This document shows positions 44,170 through 55,298 of a stretch of 62,553 nt of DNA, piece by piece. The notes below the pieces were generated by a model. It saw only the letters and a program-made list of their open reading frames with translations. It made no database searches and was not told the origin of the DNA. Origin of the DNA: Selaginella moellendorffii (Eukaryota > Streptophyta > Lycopodiopsida > Selaginellales > Selaginellaceae); NCBI RefSeq assembly GCF_000143415.4, contig NW_003314338.1, positions 841,242-903,794 of the forward strand, read 5' to 3'. Position numbers and translations under genes: made by a program. The number at the start of each line of letters is the position of its first letter. Positions within the stretch are counted from its first letter, which is position 1.

Positions 44170-44496
44170 AAAGAGAGAGAGAGAGGTATCGTCCTATCTA
44201 TCTATCCATCCATCCATTTTCTCTTTCTCTCTTCTCTCTATCTAATCTAACCGTGTTTGTGTGATGTTCTTCTACCTATTGCGCTTGGCGAGGAAGGGAA
44301 GGAAGAAGACGAGAGGCCCCAAAATGCGAGCGGAAGAATGGGGAATTTTTACGTGCCTGACACGTGTCGGGATCGTGGATCCGACGGACAGACGCGTCTT
44401 TTGATGTTGCCGGGATCGATCTCTCGCTTTGCCGCCAGGAATTGATAGAATATGCTTTCCCAAATTTTTTGCGCATATTCCAAGCACAAAAGGGTT
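44170..44496. promoter_or_regulatory. Upstream region of the F-box gene with microsatellites
   Basis: A GA tract at about 44172-44185, then CTAT/CCAT tetranucleotide runs at about 44195-44217 and pyrimidine-rich sequence, form the likely 5' UTR/promoter of the minus-strand F-box gene. Confidence 0.5.
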
Positions 44497-44540
44497 TGGC
44501 CCATGCAGGTTCGAACCTATTACCTTGGAGTTATTAGCAT
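44497..44540 (-). tRNA. 3' half of a tRNA-Ile(AAU) relic
   Basis: The minus strand reads TGCTAATAACTCCAAGG, then TAATAGGTTCGAACCTGCAT, then GGGCCA. This is the anticodon loop (AAU), T-arm (GGTTCGAACC) and acceptor 3' strand of plant tRNA-Ile. The 5' half (GGCCCATTAGCTCAG) is absent. It is a fragment, possibly the remnant of a tRNA-derived SINE. Confidence 0.65.
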
Positions 44541-44630
44541 TAATTTAGAAATTTCAAGGAAAAATTATTTGTATAATAAGAAACAAAATTAGAACTGTTT
44601 ATGGTAATTATTTTCATGAGCTTATGAGCT

Positions 44631-46547
44631 TTACAAACCATGGATGACACTTGGCTTCCAATCCTCAGCTAGAAGGCTTGATATGTCCTCGGAGCTGGTG
44701 TACCGGCCGATGGCTCCTTGGTCGAGCAACTCAAGCAGTGCGGGAGACTTGATGCATCGGGGGGTCTTGTACTGGCTGGCTGAAGCTCCGCTCTCGATCG
44801 CTTTCTCCATGAGTTTCTCAAACGTCCCTTGCTTCACAGTCACCAGTTCCAGCGCTCCCAGAGTCTTGTCCACCCTTCCAACCAGGTAAGCGGCATTGAA
44901 CCCTCTATCCAGGGCATTGCACGAATCCCTCAGCTCCTCATGCCTGGAGTTATCCCCATCGTTCTTGAGCTCCCAGTAGATCACGTAGTGTGGACGTTCC
45001 TTGGTAGCGAAATCAGCGCAGCTGGTGAAGTTTGCGATCTCCAGGGGACCGGCACTGCCCATGACAACCTTTTGGAGTTCTTGTTCGTCAACCTTCTCCG
45101 CATTGATGCTCAGCACGGCGTTCTTGCGATAGGAGAAAGCGACGATGGGCGACTCGTGGTGGAATCCGGTCACTTTGACAACATCTCCAATCCTGTAGCG
45201 ATACAATCCTGGAAGAGATAAAAGAAAAGAAAAGATCTTTGCATGAACAAAGAAAGGCTGACCTTCAAACGTAGTCACCACAAGTTCATATTGCTTTCCC
45301 ACTTGAAGGTCCTTAAAACCAAGAGTCTCTCCTTGCTGATGATCAGGAACTTCTTCCGGATCGACCGGAATGAACTCGAAGAACATAGTGTAGGGGATGA
45401 GCGTGAAAACAACTTCCTCCGGGGGAGTGGCAGGCCGCATATTGATTCCAAGGTAACCCTCCGACGCAGAGTAGTCAAATCCCACAATCGCCAACTTATC
45501 TCCAGCGTACTTCTTGAGCACAGGAATGTAAGGTTCCATGGCACCAGTTACAACCGTGTGCACGTATTTGGCTCTCGGCCAAAGCAGCGGAAGCAAACCA
45601 GACCATCTCGATTCTTTGCTTGTGACGAAGATCTCCGAGATCTCCCTTGCAACTTGCGACGAATCCTTACCTCTGAGCTCGCGCTCCATGAGCTTCAAGA
45701 CCGGCACCCTGAGCTTTTCATCCGTGACCTTGCTCTCGCTCACACGCCGAGCGGATATGTCCTCGCATAGAATCTTCCAGTCGCTCTCGAGAAGCCTGAA
45801 CGCCTCACTGAGCGTGTAGGCAAAGGTTGCGTGTATGAACTCAATCTTGTGGCGCTGGACGAGGCCGCAGAGTAAGTGGCAGTAAGTCGTTTGCTGCCAA
45901 TCCGATCCGGCAAGCAGCGCCTCGTACGGAGTGGCGAGAGTTTCCGCCTCTTGGTTGTACGCTTCGCTCTTGTAGTAGTTTGTTGATCCGGCTCCTAGTA
46001 ACAGGCCAGACTTGGCCTTATACTGTTCTCCGGAATACACAAAGTGCAGTCCAATGGGTTTGGTGCTCTCCAGCGGGAAGACTCTGGCAAAGATCCGGTC
46101 AAGCTTATATGCACCAACATAGATTCTTACTCGTCTCTATAAGCATTCGAGGATGCGTAAGCTCTGGCTAGCAAAGAGTATCCACAGTTTGTCTGCGGTA
46201 AGATCTTATGCTTGCCAGACGACGTCCCTGAGCTGGATTCATGGCGCGCATTCGAAACATTAACTAAAGATAGGAAGAGAATATAAAAGATCGTACCTAA
46301 ATGAAAAGTATAGAATCGGATCGCAGCCCAAGAGGAGGTGAGAAGTTCCATGATCAGCTATCTGTTGGAGTTCTGGAGAAATGTTGTCGTAGGAGATGAT
46401 TGGAAGCTGAGTCTTGAAGGATTTCAAACACAGAGGCTGCCCGAACCTTTGTAGATAGTGGCAGCTGCCATTTCTCTGCAAAATTTGGACGAGTGCCTCC
46501 TCCTGGGCTTGCACCGCATTCTTGCACACAGCCTCAAAGTCCTCCAT
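44631..46547 (-). CDS. GH3 acyl-acid-amido synthetase, intact copy
   Basis: Conjugates amino acids to acyl acids such as auxin or jasmonate by adenylation. Four exons (46547-46297, 46232-46131, 46083-45263, 45208-44631) sum to 1752 nt, i.e. 583 aa plus stop, normal for GH3. ATP motifs are present: motif 1 SSGTSSGKHK spans the first intron, motif 2 is YSASEGYLGIN, and motif 3 is YRYRIGDVVKVTGF. Other family segments include PIGLHFVYSGEQYKAKSGLL and LVTVKQGTFEKLMEKAIESG. The C-terminus is KTPRCIKSPALLELLDQGAI to VIHGL. Whether it prefers auxin or jasmonate cannot be told by eye. A Mutator-like element lies 117 bp upstream of the start codon. Confidence 0.93.
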
Positions 46548-46663
46548 GAGAATAACGTGGCTTCATCCTCCCTGTTCTTTATAGTGCCAATGCGTTAGTT
46601 TGGGTCATAAAAAAGCTTGCACAGGGGCACATGTTTTGACTTTAAGGCTGTTCTCTTTTATTT

Positions 46664-46672
46664 ACAACACAC
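46664..46672. repeat. Left 9-bp target-site duplication of the MULE
   Basis: ACAACACAC abuts the left terminal inverted repeat. The right copy (50347-50355) is ACAACGCAC, one mismatch. The uninterrupted site survives upstream of the second GH3 copy near 55388-55396. Confidence 0.88.
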
Positions 46673-47489
46673 GCCTCCCGTTAAACACCATCCTGATTCA
46701 CTCTCTCTCCGCTTACCTGGCGATGACGTGGCATCAGCCCTCCTTTTTGTTTTATCTCCAGCGCACTCCCTCTCCCGTCCGTCGCCGCTGCACACTCCCG
46801 CCCGCGGCTATCGCCCGCCCGCTCGCCCTCACGGCTCCCGCCCGCACTCCCACCCGCCCCCGCACGTCCGCCCGCGCCCAGCGTGCGCCCTAAAATTACT
46901 TCCACGTGGCCACAGCCCCAACACTTACCCAAATTTCAATCAGCGCGCGCGTGGACGCCTTTCTACGTGCTTTACGTGGCCAATGAGTGTCATGGATGAC
47001 CATTAGGAGTGGTAAACTTATGAAATCTTCTCGCTAATTTAAATATATTGCAATGTAAGTATATAAAGAGTTTGTTTTTTTTATTTATTCTTTGCTAAGA
47101 TTGAGTTTTTCGTTTAAAGAGCTTTTCTTTCTTGTCTTCCTCTACCTAGTAAAAGGAGTTGCTTTTGGACTACTAGAAGCTTTTCTTTTACCTGTAATTC
47201 TTTCCACCAAAGGTTTTGCTCGCTTCAAGGATGTACCATAACTATCAACACGTTGTTGAAATTCTGCTGTAGGATGAATAAGATTGTCTGGCCTGGCTTT
47301 AAAAGTTGCAACCTTCTGCTATATCATTTTTAAATTATTGTCAACCATAGATAAAAAAGCTTTTTTATCAGGAAGATCTTGTAAGATATCCATCATCTTT
47401 TGTTGTAATGTTGTTTTTGTAACTTTTGATGGAGTGATATCTTCCTGCTTAAAGTTCATATCAATATTTAAAATTTATTTAGTGTAAAT

Positions 47490-47745
47490 TACCTCTATAG
47501 TAGTCCTTAGCTGAATTTCTTGTTGATGCTGTATATTTTGATGGATATCTTCCTGCTCAATATTCATATATATTAGTATATAAAATATGTTAGTTTACCT
47601 CTAATGTAGTCTCCAATTGAATTTCTTGCTCATGATAAACATCTTGATGGATGTTTTCCTGCTTAAATTTTTATAAGTATTTCAAAATTTTAATTAATAA
47701 GCGAATTACCTTTGTCATAGCTTCCAAGTCAAGTGCTTCAAAATC
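47490..47745 (-). repeat. Three tandem exon-like units in the transposase tail
   Basis: Three units of about 105 bp each encode a similar peptide followed by a donor site: EDIHQNIQHQQEIQLRTTIE, then ENIHQDVYHEQEIQLETTLE, then FYRHQDFEALDLEAMTK, each followed by GTAA. This looks like duplication of one small exon with its intron. Confidence 0.6.
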
Positions 47746-48419
47746 TTGATGACGATAAAATAAATCATCTGGCCCAGGTTCTAAGATTGCATGCGATTGT
47801 GATGGTTGAACCTCATAACTAGTTGTAATTCAATTGGTTTTTTCTCCTTGTTTTAACATAATAACTTTTGCTTGATGCTTGCAAAAGTTTCTTTTGGTTG
47901 CCCATGGACAATTACACCAAGTCGGAAAAGCTCAATCACTGTGTCTTTCACCTCCGACAACAAGATACCATATAGTTGGATCTGAAGAGGATTGTACATA
48001 GGATTTGTGAGTATTGTCCTTATCGAATTTTACTTGAGAGTCGTTAATATTTCTTGCTTTAACAATCGCACCATCGATTAGTTTTTCATATGCATGGTTT
48101 CGGATAAAACCATGATCTTTGCAATAAGTAGTAAACCAGTACCTCGCATGAACCTTAGTAGTAAGTTGATGAATTGCCCAATCCATCCTTCGATTGCGAC
48201 CATGTTTTTTTTCGGACGAGAATATAGCTTTCATATTTGCATGGAATGCCTCAATCGAACTATTTGTCTCCTTGTTAGCATGAGGGAAATTTTGAGTAGC
48301 AACAACCCACATATCTATCAAATATAAATTAAAATAAATTATAAAAATTAAATTATTGATTCACTTACCAACTTTGTCTTTCCATTCGTCTTAAAAATAC
48401 TTGATAAAGGCTACTTCAT

Positions 48420-49165
48420 TTTGAAAATCCACCTCAAAATGTTCAATAAGTTGTTTAATCTCAGCTTGCATAATATTATCATCATGAAAAGCTGCATGAA
48501 TTGAATCTTCTGCAGATTTGTTATCTTCCAAATACGTACACTCTGTGCGTCATTCTAATGTAATCGATAAGTGAAAGGAATCTTATGTTTGAGCCAATTC
48601 CTCCTTACATGCCAAATACATAATAGAATTTGACAATCAAATGTAGCTCTATATAGAAGAAAACAATTAAATTATTTCATATCAAATTAATTATCTTATA
48701 GCATTAATCTCTGCTTCAGCATCATCAATCATTATCGCCCGTGGTTTCCAGTTTGGCATATGTTCTAAAACTCGTTTTTTAAGAGCTATCATCCAATTCT
48801 TCATATGTTCTCCTTTCTCACTAGAAGTTAAAACCCATGCAATTGGAATACCATTTCCATGATAATCAAAAGAAAGTATGGTGTATAATGGGAACTGTAA
48901 ATTATTAAGTATTAATCACTTAAAACTGAATGAAAATATTACCTTATAGCGATTAGTTCCAAAAGTTGCGTCAAGACTCAATAAATTATTATTTGAAAAG
49001 TCCAAAATCCACCTCAAAATGTCCAATAAGTTGTTTAATTTAAGTTTGCATAATATTATCTTCATGAAAAGCTGAATGAATGAAACTTTCTCGGGATTTG
49101 TGTTCTTCCAAATACGTACACTCTGTGCGTCATTCTCATGTAATCGATAAGTTGAAAGTGAATAC
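48420..49165. repeat. Internal direct duplication in the MULE
   Basis: About 150 bp at 48420-48575 recurs at about 49005-49165. Shared blocks are aaaatccacctcaaaatgt, aataagttgtttaat, ccaaatacgtacactctgtg and cgtcattct. The right copy lies in an open frame, the left does not. Confidence 0.75.
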
Positions 49166-50355
49166 TTCCTATGCAAATTGTTGATATCCTGCATAGTTAG
49201 AAAATCATCTCGATGAGGAGGTTCACCAGCTGACTTGTTCCTTTCCACAATCTGTATATGCTCATTATAAATCTGATTTGATGTGAAATCCTGCTGAATC
49301 ATATGAATCACCCAATGTCGAATATCTGCTGAAAGCTTCTGAGGAAATGATGACTTTCCCCCAGTCGGATCAAGTTGACCATGACAAGGAATCCCATTCT
49401 TATCACAATGTTCTCTATGATAATATGTAATCTGCACATAATCAGGCCATTTGTAAAACTATTTGACCAAAAAATTGCAAAAGCAACCCCGCTTATTAGA
49501 ACTTCGACCTAGTCTACTTCCAAATTCTGACTTTGGTGTAGATTCAGCAACTATAATAGAGGATGTTTCACGAGCATCTTGTTTTCCATATTCACACCAA
49601 TACCTGTATCATGAAGTTAGTAATTATATTTTGTTAAAAAGATATACCTGATTAATGATAAAAAGCTTGTGTTTTTGGGTCATTTCAAATCTCCAGGATC
49701 ACGATTTTTATTAGAAAATCGCCAAAAATCCACTCCATCACCCCTTCTCCTTTCACCATCTAGAAACTTGTTCACATCCTTCTGTAATATATACACAATA
49801 GGAGCTATAGTTTCATTTGATTTAGACAAATTCCAATCTAAATCATCTGCACAAAAATAATCCTTTTCATGGAATTCTTGCACCTCATCAAGCCATGGGG
49901 GATCCTAAATGATTTTCTTGAATCAATATGAAATTGAATTGATTGCTTACCTCTGGAAATTGATGTGCTGCTGCCATGCCCGATCATAAAAGAAACAGAA
50001 ACGTTTTTAGGTCAATTATGGGGCAACCATCGGGCATGAATGGGTGGACCAGGGCGTGTTGATTGAAATTTGGCTAAGTGTTGGGGCTGTGGCCACGTGG
50101 AAGTAATTTTAGGGCGCACGCTGGGCGCCGGCGGACATGCGGGGGCTGGTGGGAGTGCGGGCGGGAGCCATGAGGGCGAGCGGGCGGACGGGAGCCACAG
50201 GCGGGCGATAGCCGTGGGCGGGAGTGTGCAGCGGCGACGGATGGGAGAGGGAGTGCGCTGGAGATAAAACAAAAACGAGGGCTGATGCCACATCATCACC
50301 AGGTAAGTGGAGAGAGAGTGAATCAGGATGGTGTTTAACGGGAGGCACAACGCAC

Positions 50356-51238
50356 AATTGAGTATGTGTATTATAAATTTTTCATGGGACATGTGTATAA
50401 ATCCATAGACAATCCACAGGATTGCCTAAGACATGCAGATACTTGAGGATTGCCATATGTCATATTACATTGAGTGCTAAAATGTTTAAAAAAATGATAT
50501 ATGGATAGAGCTACCACAATTCTTCTTTCTTGATAACAAAATTGTGCCTATGTTACTGTAATTGCTGTCAAAAGGTATGGTGATCAAGGTTTAAGAGAGT
50601 ACAATTTGTGGAGAAAGCAAAGCAAGAATTTTTTAAAGATAAAGTTTAGTTTAAAGTGATCTTTCCAACCTCTTAAACAAGAAATTATGTCTCTCAAAAA
50701 ACTTAAACCTTGTAAGCCATACCTAAAATGCAAGGTATGATATAGAGGTTGTCCATGCCCATGCATCATGTCAATGCAATGTTTATAAGAAACAAATTTG
50801 TATAATTTCCATATGGTGTTATGTTCATGTTAGGCGCAAGTTTTGACCACGTGGTCAACTTCGGTCGGGAAGCTCAAGAGTATATATTAAAGCATGTTAG
50901 GGTAAAGAATTTAATTTACCCTAAGGCTCATAGTGCACAATGGAGCTTTTGAGGTAGTTTAAGAGTGGTTGGGTGGTAAAGAACTTCAAGAGGAGGCATA
51001 ATATAATTTAGGGAGATTAAATCTTTATTTTTTTGCACCAGATCATAAAATTGGTATTAGAAAAATTGGTTGTGATGGCCAATTGGAATCCTTTGTTGAT
51101 GGTGGTGCCAATGATGGTGCTGATGGAGGTGCGAAGGTTTGGACCATTCAAGATATTGTTCATGAGTTGCGAGCCTTTAATTAAAATTAGCAAGAGATGC
51201 AAAACGAGATGCATGGCATGATGGGTAAGTGTGTTAAA
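50356..51238. other. GH3 upstream duplicate with a local inversion
   Basis: 50356-50470 is colinear with 55397-55500. About 50500-50640 is inverted relative to 55490-55630. About 50640-50830 is direct to 56095-56295. 50830-51238 holds no recognised gene. Confidence 0.55.
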
Positions 51239-52137
51239 TGTAATGCACTTGTATTTGGAGTCAAATTCCAAGCCCGCTGCATTACAAAACGAGGGTCTAG
51301 TATAATCCCACGAGCACCAGCTCCCCTTATCCTGCATGCAAAATGGTGTCAGATGGAGTTTGGCACAATTTTAGCATACTGGTGGCTTAACACAAGGAGG
51401 GTACCCCACCAACTAGAGCAGCATAGAGTTTGGGCTTAGACCTAAGTTGGACGCAGAACAAAGAGCAACACAGCCTAGTGGGAGCCAAATTAATGTCTTA
51501 GGTGGTCAAATATGCATTCCAACTACTATCCCTACTATACATTTGAAACCCCCCATAGCCCCCTCTTTGAGGAACACACACTTTGGGATTTCACCCCAAG
51601 CCTCCCTTAGTACCAGGAGTTAGTCTCTAAGACAAGCTCAAAATTTACTAAATATGTAATATCCCTAAATTGCAAATTTGGACACGGGATAAACACCATA
51701 CCAATCTTTACATTCCATAAATATGCCAAATGAGTGAATCTAGACACTTTCCATAAATAGCATTTGAAACCGAAATGAGACTAACACAAAGGGCATGATA
51801 GTAAAGGTGTTTGGTAGACACGGTAAACTATCATCCAGCAATATTGAGGGACTAATCTCAATACGCGAGGGTTCTTATCACTAGCCAGTGCAAGACATAA
51901 CGAGACGGGAACTCCTTACCGGGCTAAGTATGTTTAGGTAATAGCACGTAGGAATTCCATTCTTATGCTCGTCAGGTCTAAGTACACTCAAAATGCCTAG
52001 TTAACTCCACTAGCACAAGAGGGGCTACCCAAGGGATTTAACTGTACCGACCTCCTACCATTATGGCAGTAAGGAAAGAGTGTCTATAAGGACTGACTGA
52101 CAAGTATCTTTCGATACCCGAAGTCACATTCGCAACA
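51239..52137 (-). mobile_element. 3' LTR of a minus-strand Gypsy element
   Basis: About 899 bp, starting TGTTGCGAATGTGACTT and ending TTACA on the minus strand. It is homologous throughout to the 5' LTR at 56960-57876. Just inside it lies a polypurine tract (minus-strand GCAAGGGGGGAGAG, 52138-52151), which identifies it as the 3' LTR. Confidence 0.85.
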
Positions 52138-53650
52138 CTCTCCCCCCTTGCGAAAGATCGACGTCCTTGTTGATGCATACCCGAGTCTAACAAACCGTCA
52201 AGGAAATAACTCTGAAAGTTAATGGAAAGCACACTATGTGGGAAACACACTGACTTAAATGAATTATGGAATGACCTCTCCTCTACATCCAAAGACGTTA
52301 AGACTCAAACACCCTCCGGCCGTCACCAATAAGAAAATGACTAACAGAGTTAGCCACCCTTGCTGCTCTAAGTACCACTCGGCTCACAAAGGAATGATAC
52401 ATCCCTGCCCACAGGGACATAGGGAGAAGGCCAAAGGCCCAACTTCCCCTGAGCAAGAAATCAACCCCATCGGGAAGATTTAGACAACTATTATAAACCG
52501 GCAGATTAAGTTGTTTACACGACTATGCCTTTTTTCAAAAATGGGTCATCGAGAAAGAGATAGAGATTTGTGATCAGTCTATAATAATTATCCCCATGGC
52601 TATGGATTGGACCCATGCACTGAAGTGTGAAGTCAGGTTACTAAAATTGACCCAAGTACAAATGAACGAGAGAAATGAAACTTTTGATTTATAGAAATAT
52701 ATTACTTTAATAATTTGCAAGATTTATTACAAGATTTACAAGATTTAAGCTAGTCTTTATTACAATTCTCATACTCGGTGACAAGCTCACGAGCATGTGT
52801 AAGATTCCTAAGAGGTTCCCAAGTTGATTCACAAGTCAAGTAACCTTTCCAGTTAATGAGATATTCCTTCACACGAGCCCATCTCCAAAACTGGGAATCC
52901 AAGATAGTTTCAACTTTGTATTCTAGTTCACCGTCCACAATGTCTGGTGGCAGATGAATCTCCCCGTGTTGCACAACATCCATAATGTAAGGAGCTGATA
53001 GATTGGCATGAAATACATTATGAATATTAGACATCTCTGCAAGAAGATCTAACCAATAGGATACATCACTGATTCATTTCAACACCTAATAGGGTCCAAC
53101 ATGTCTCAGTAATAGCTTTCGAGATAAAAATCCCTTAATGTTCAAATTCCGGGAAGATAGCCATACCTAGTCCCCCACTTGATAGGATACATCCCAATGA
53201 TGCTGATCCTTATTACATCAATACCTATCATGAGCTTTACCCATCACCTCAGTAGCTCTAGACCAACTTTGGCATAGCTGCTCCGCATAAGTCTCAACGT
53301 TGGGACTAACACTTCGGGCATTAATTTTGGTACAACAATCTATTGAGGCACCCCACGAGCATTCCCTTGCAACATCTCCCATGGAGAACAGTCAATAGCA
53401 CTGTGAAATGTGTTGTTATAACAAATTTCTACTGTATCCAAATGCTCAACCTAGTCGCATTGGTTTGCCGCGACATAGTACCACAAATAATCCTCAACTT
53501 GAGTATTCACGCGTTCAATCTGCCCATCAATTTGAGGATGATAAACCATACTAAACCTCAACTTGGTACCAAACATTTGGAATAATGTGCCCCAAAACTT
53601 CCCCGTAAACCTCGAATCTCTATCCAAGATAATCAGGTAAGTGGCATTGA
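52138..53650 (-). pseudogene. Gypsy integrase/chromodomain remnant
   Basis: The minus strand carries the integrase core end (ILDRDSRFTGKFWGTLFQMF; YHPQIDGQIERVN with the catalytic Glu), TVEICYNNTFHSAI, and a C-terminal chromodomain (VETILDSQFWRWARVKEYLI; NWKGYLTCESTWEPL) at 53034-52750. Everything 5' of the integrase core is missing. Many CG sites of the related plus-strand element are TG or CA here, the signature of methylated-C decay. It joins the truncated GH3 copy at about 53640. Confidence 0.85.
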
Positions 53651-55298
53651 AGCCTCTATCCAAGGCATTTCACGAATCCCTCAGCTCCTCATGCCTAGAG
53701 TTATCCCCATCGTTCTTGAGCTCCCAGTAGATCACGTAGTGTGGACGTTCCTTGGTAGTGAAATCAGCGCAGCTGGTGAAGTTTGCAATCTCCAGGGGAC
53801 TGGCACTGCCCATGACAACCTTTTGGAGTTCTTGTTCGTCAACCTTCTCCACATTGATGCTCAGCACGGCGTTCTTGCGATAGGAGAAAGCGACGATGGG
53901 CGACTCGTGGTGGAATCCGGTCACTTTGACAACATCTCCAATTCTGTAGCGATACAATCCTAGAAGAGATAACAGAAAAGAAACGATCTTTGCATGAACA
54001 AAGAAAGGCTGACCTTCAAACGTAGTCACCACAAGTTCATACTGCTTTCCCACTTGAAGGTCCTTAAAACCAAGAGTCTCTCCTTTCTGATGATCAGGAA
54101 CTTCTTCCGGATCGACTGGAATGAACTTGAAGAACATAGTGTAGGGGATGAGCGTGAAAACAACTTCCTCCGGGGGAGTGGCAGGCCGCATATTGATTCC
54201 AAGGTAACCCTCCGACGCAGAGTAGTTGAATCCCACAATCGCCAACTTATCTCCAGCGTACTTCTTGAGCACAGGAATGTAAGGTTCCATGGCACCAGTT
54301 ACAACCGTGTGCACGTATTTGGCTCTCGGCCAAAGCAGCGGAAGCAAACCAGACCATCTCGATTCTGTGCCTGCGACAAAGATCTCCGAGATCTCCCTTG
54401 CAACTTGCGACGAATCCTTACCTCTGAGCTCGCGCTCCATGAGCTTCAAGACCGGCACCCTGAGCTTTTCATCTTTGACCTTGCTCTCGCTCACACGCCG
54501 AGCGGATATGTCCTCGCATAGAATCTTCCAGTCGCTCTCGAGAAGCCTGAACGCCTCACTGAGCGTGTAGGCAAAGGCTGCGTGGATGAACTCAATCTTG
54601 TGGCGCTGGACGAGGCCGCAGAGTAAGTGGCAGTAAGTCGTTTGCTGCCAATCCGATCCGGCAAGCAGCGCCTCGTACGGAGTGGCGAGAGTTTCCGCCT
54701 CTTGGTTGTACGCTTCGCTCTTGTAGTAGTTTGTTGATCCGGCTCCTAGTAACAGGCCAGACTTGGCCCTATACTGTTCTCCGGAATACACAAAGTGCAG
54801 TCCAATGGGCTTGGTGCTCTCCAGCGGGAAGATTCTGGCAAAGATCCGGTCAAGCTTATATGCACTAACATAGATTCTTACTCGTCTCTATAAGCATTCG
54901 AGGATGCGTAAGCTCTGGCTAGCAAAGAGTATCCACAGTTTGTCTGCGGTAAGATCTTATGCTTGCCAGACGACGTCCCTGAGCTGGATTCATGGCGAGC
55001 ATTCGAAACATTAACTAAAGATAGGAAGAGAATATAAAAGATCGTACCTAAATGAAAAGTATAGAATCGGATCGCAGCCCAAGAGGAGGTGAGAAGTTCC
55101 ATGATCAGCTATCTGTTGGAGTTCTGGAGAAATGTTGTCGTAGGAGATGATTGGAAGCTGAGCCTTGAAGGATTTCAAACACAGGGGCTGCCCGAACCTT
55201 TGTAGATAGTGGCAGCTGCCATTTCTCTGCAAAATTTGGACGAGTGCCTCCTCCTGGGCTTGCACCGCATTCTTGCACACAGCCTCAAAGTCCTCCAT
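53651..55298 (-). pseudogene. GH3 copy 2, truncated by retroelement and with a nonsense codon
   Basis: Nearly identical to the intact GH3, with the same introns and start at 55298. Motifs SSGTSSGKHK, YSASEGYLGIN and YRIGDVVKVTGF are intact. Two lesions: TGC (Cys, in DSCNALDRGF) is TGA at about 53670, and soon after GFNATYL the sequence passes into Gypsy integrase, losing about 75 C-terminal residues. The lost part holds conserved C-terminal segments, so the product is unlikely to work, though a truncated transcript may exist. Confidence 0.88.

Larger units (their letters stand above)
47280..49900 (-). pseudogene. MULE/FAR1-type transposase, degenerate
   Basis: Pieces right to left: 49883-49680 (YILQKDVNKFLDGERRRGDG), 49437-48916 (HREHCDKNGIPCHGQLDP, then NLLSLDATFGTNRYK, the first catalytic Asp region of MULE transposases), and 48321-47932 (NSSIEAFHANMKAIFSSE, RRMDWAIHQLTTKVHARYW). 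Near 47840-47930 comes the SWIM zinc finger CNCPWATKRNFCKHQAKV. A TGA between ERHSD and AFPTWCNC splits the last two pieces, and the central DDE region is rearranged by an internal duplication. Introns are AT-rich. It is probably unable to mobilise itself. Confidence 0.75.
46673..50346 (-). mobile_element. Mutator-like transposable element (MULE) with long TIRs
   Basis: A 3674-bp element bounded by inverted repeats starting GCCTCCCGTTAAACACCATC. The TIRs (about 46673-46965 and 50055-50346) are about 290 bp, very GC-rich and about 90% alike by eye; the interior is AT-rich. It is flanked by a 9-bp target-site duplication, as expected of the Mutator superfamily. The interior has a broken MULE transposase on the minus strand with a SWIM zinc finger. 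It lies between GH3 and the sequence that was once contiguous with its promoter. Confidence 0.9.

Noticed and set aside
43717-44250. Long plus-strand open frame (177 codons) opposite the F-box gene
   Set aside because: Antisense shadow of the GC-rich F-box/LRR coding region; glycine/glutamate-rich with no domain.
45243-45770. 175-codon plus-strand frame opposite GH3 (also at 53994-54521)
   Set aside because: It mirrors GH3 exon 3 exactly in both copies and has no family resemblance, so it is a shadow.
44631-55298. Idea that the two GH3 copies are LTR-mediated duplicates
   Set aside because: The copies retain introns and promoters, and the LTR elements lie outside the duplicated segment or cut into it, so they are later events.
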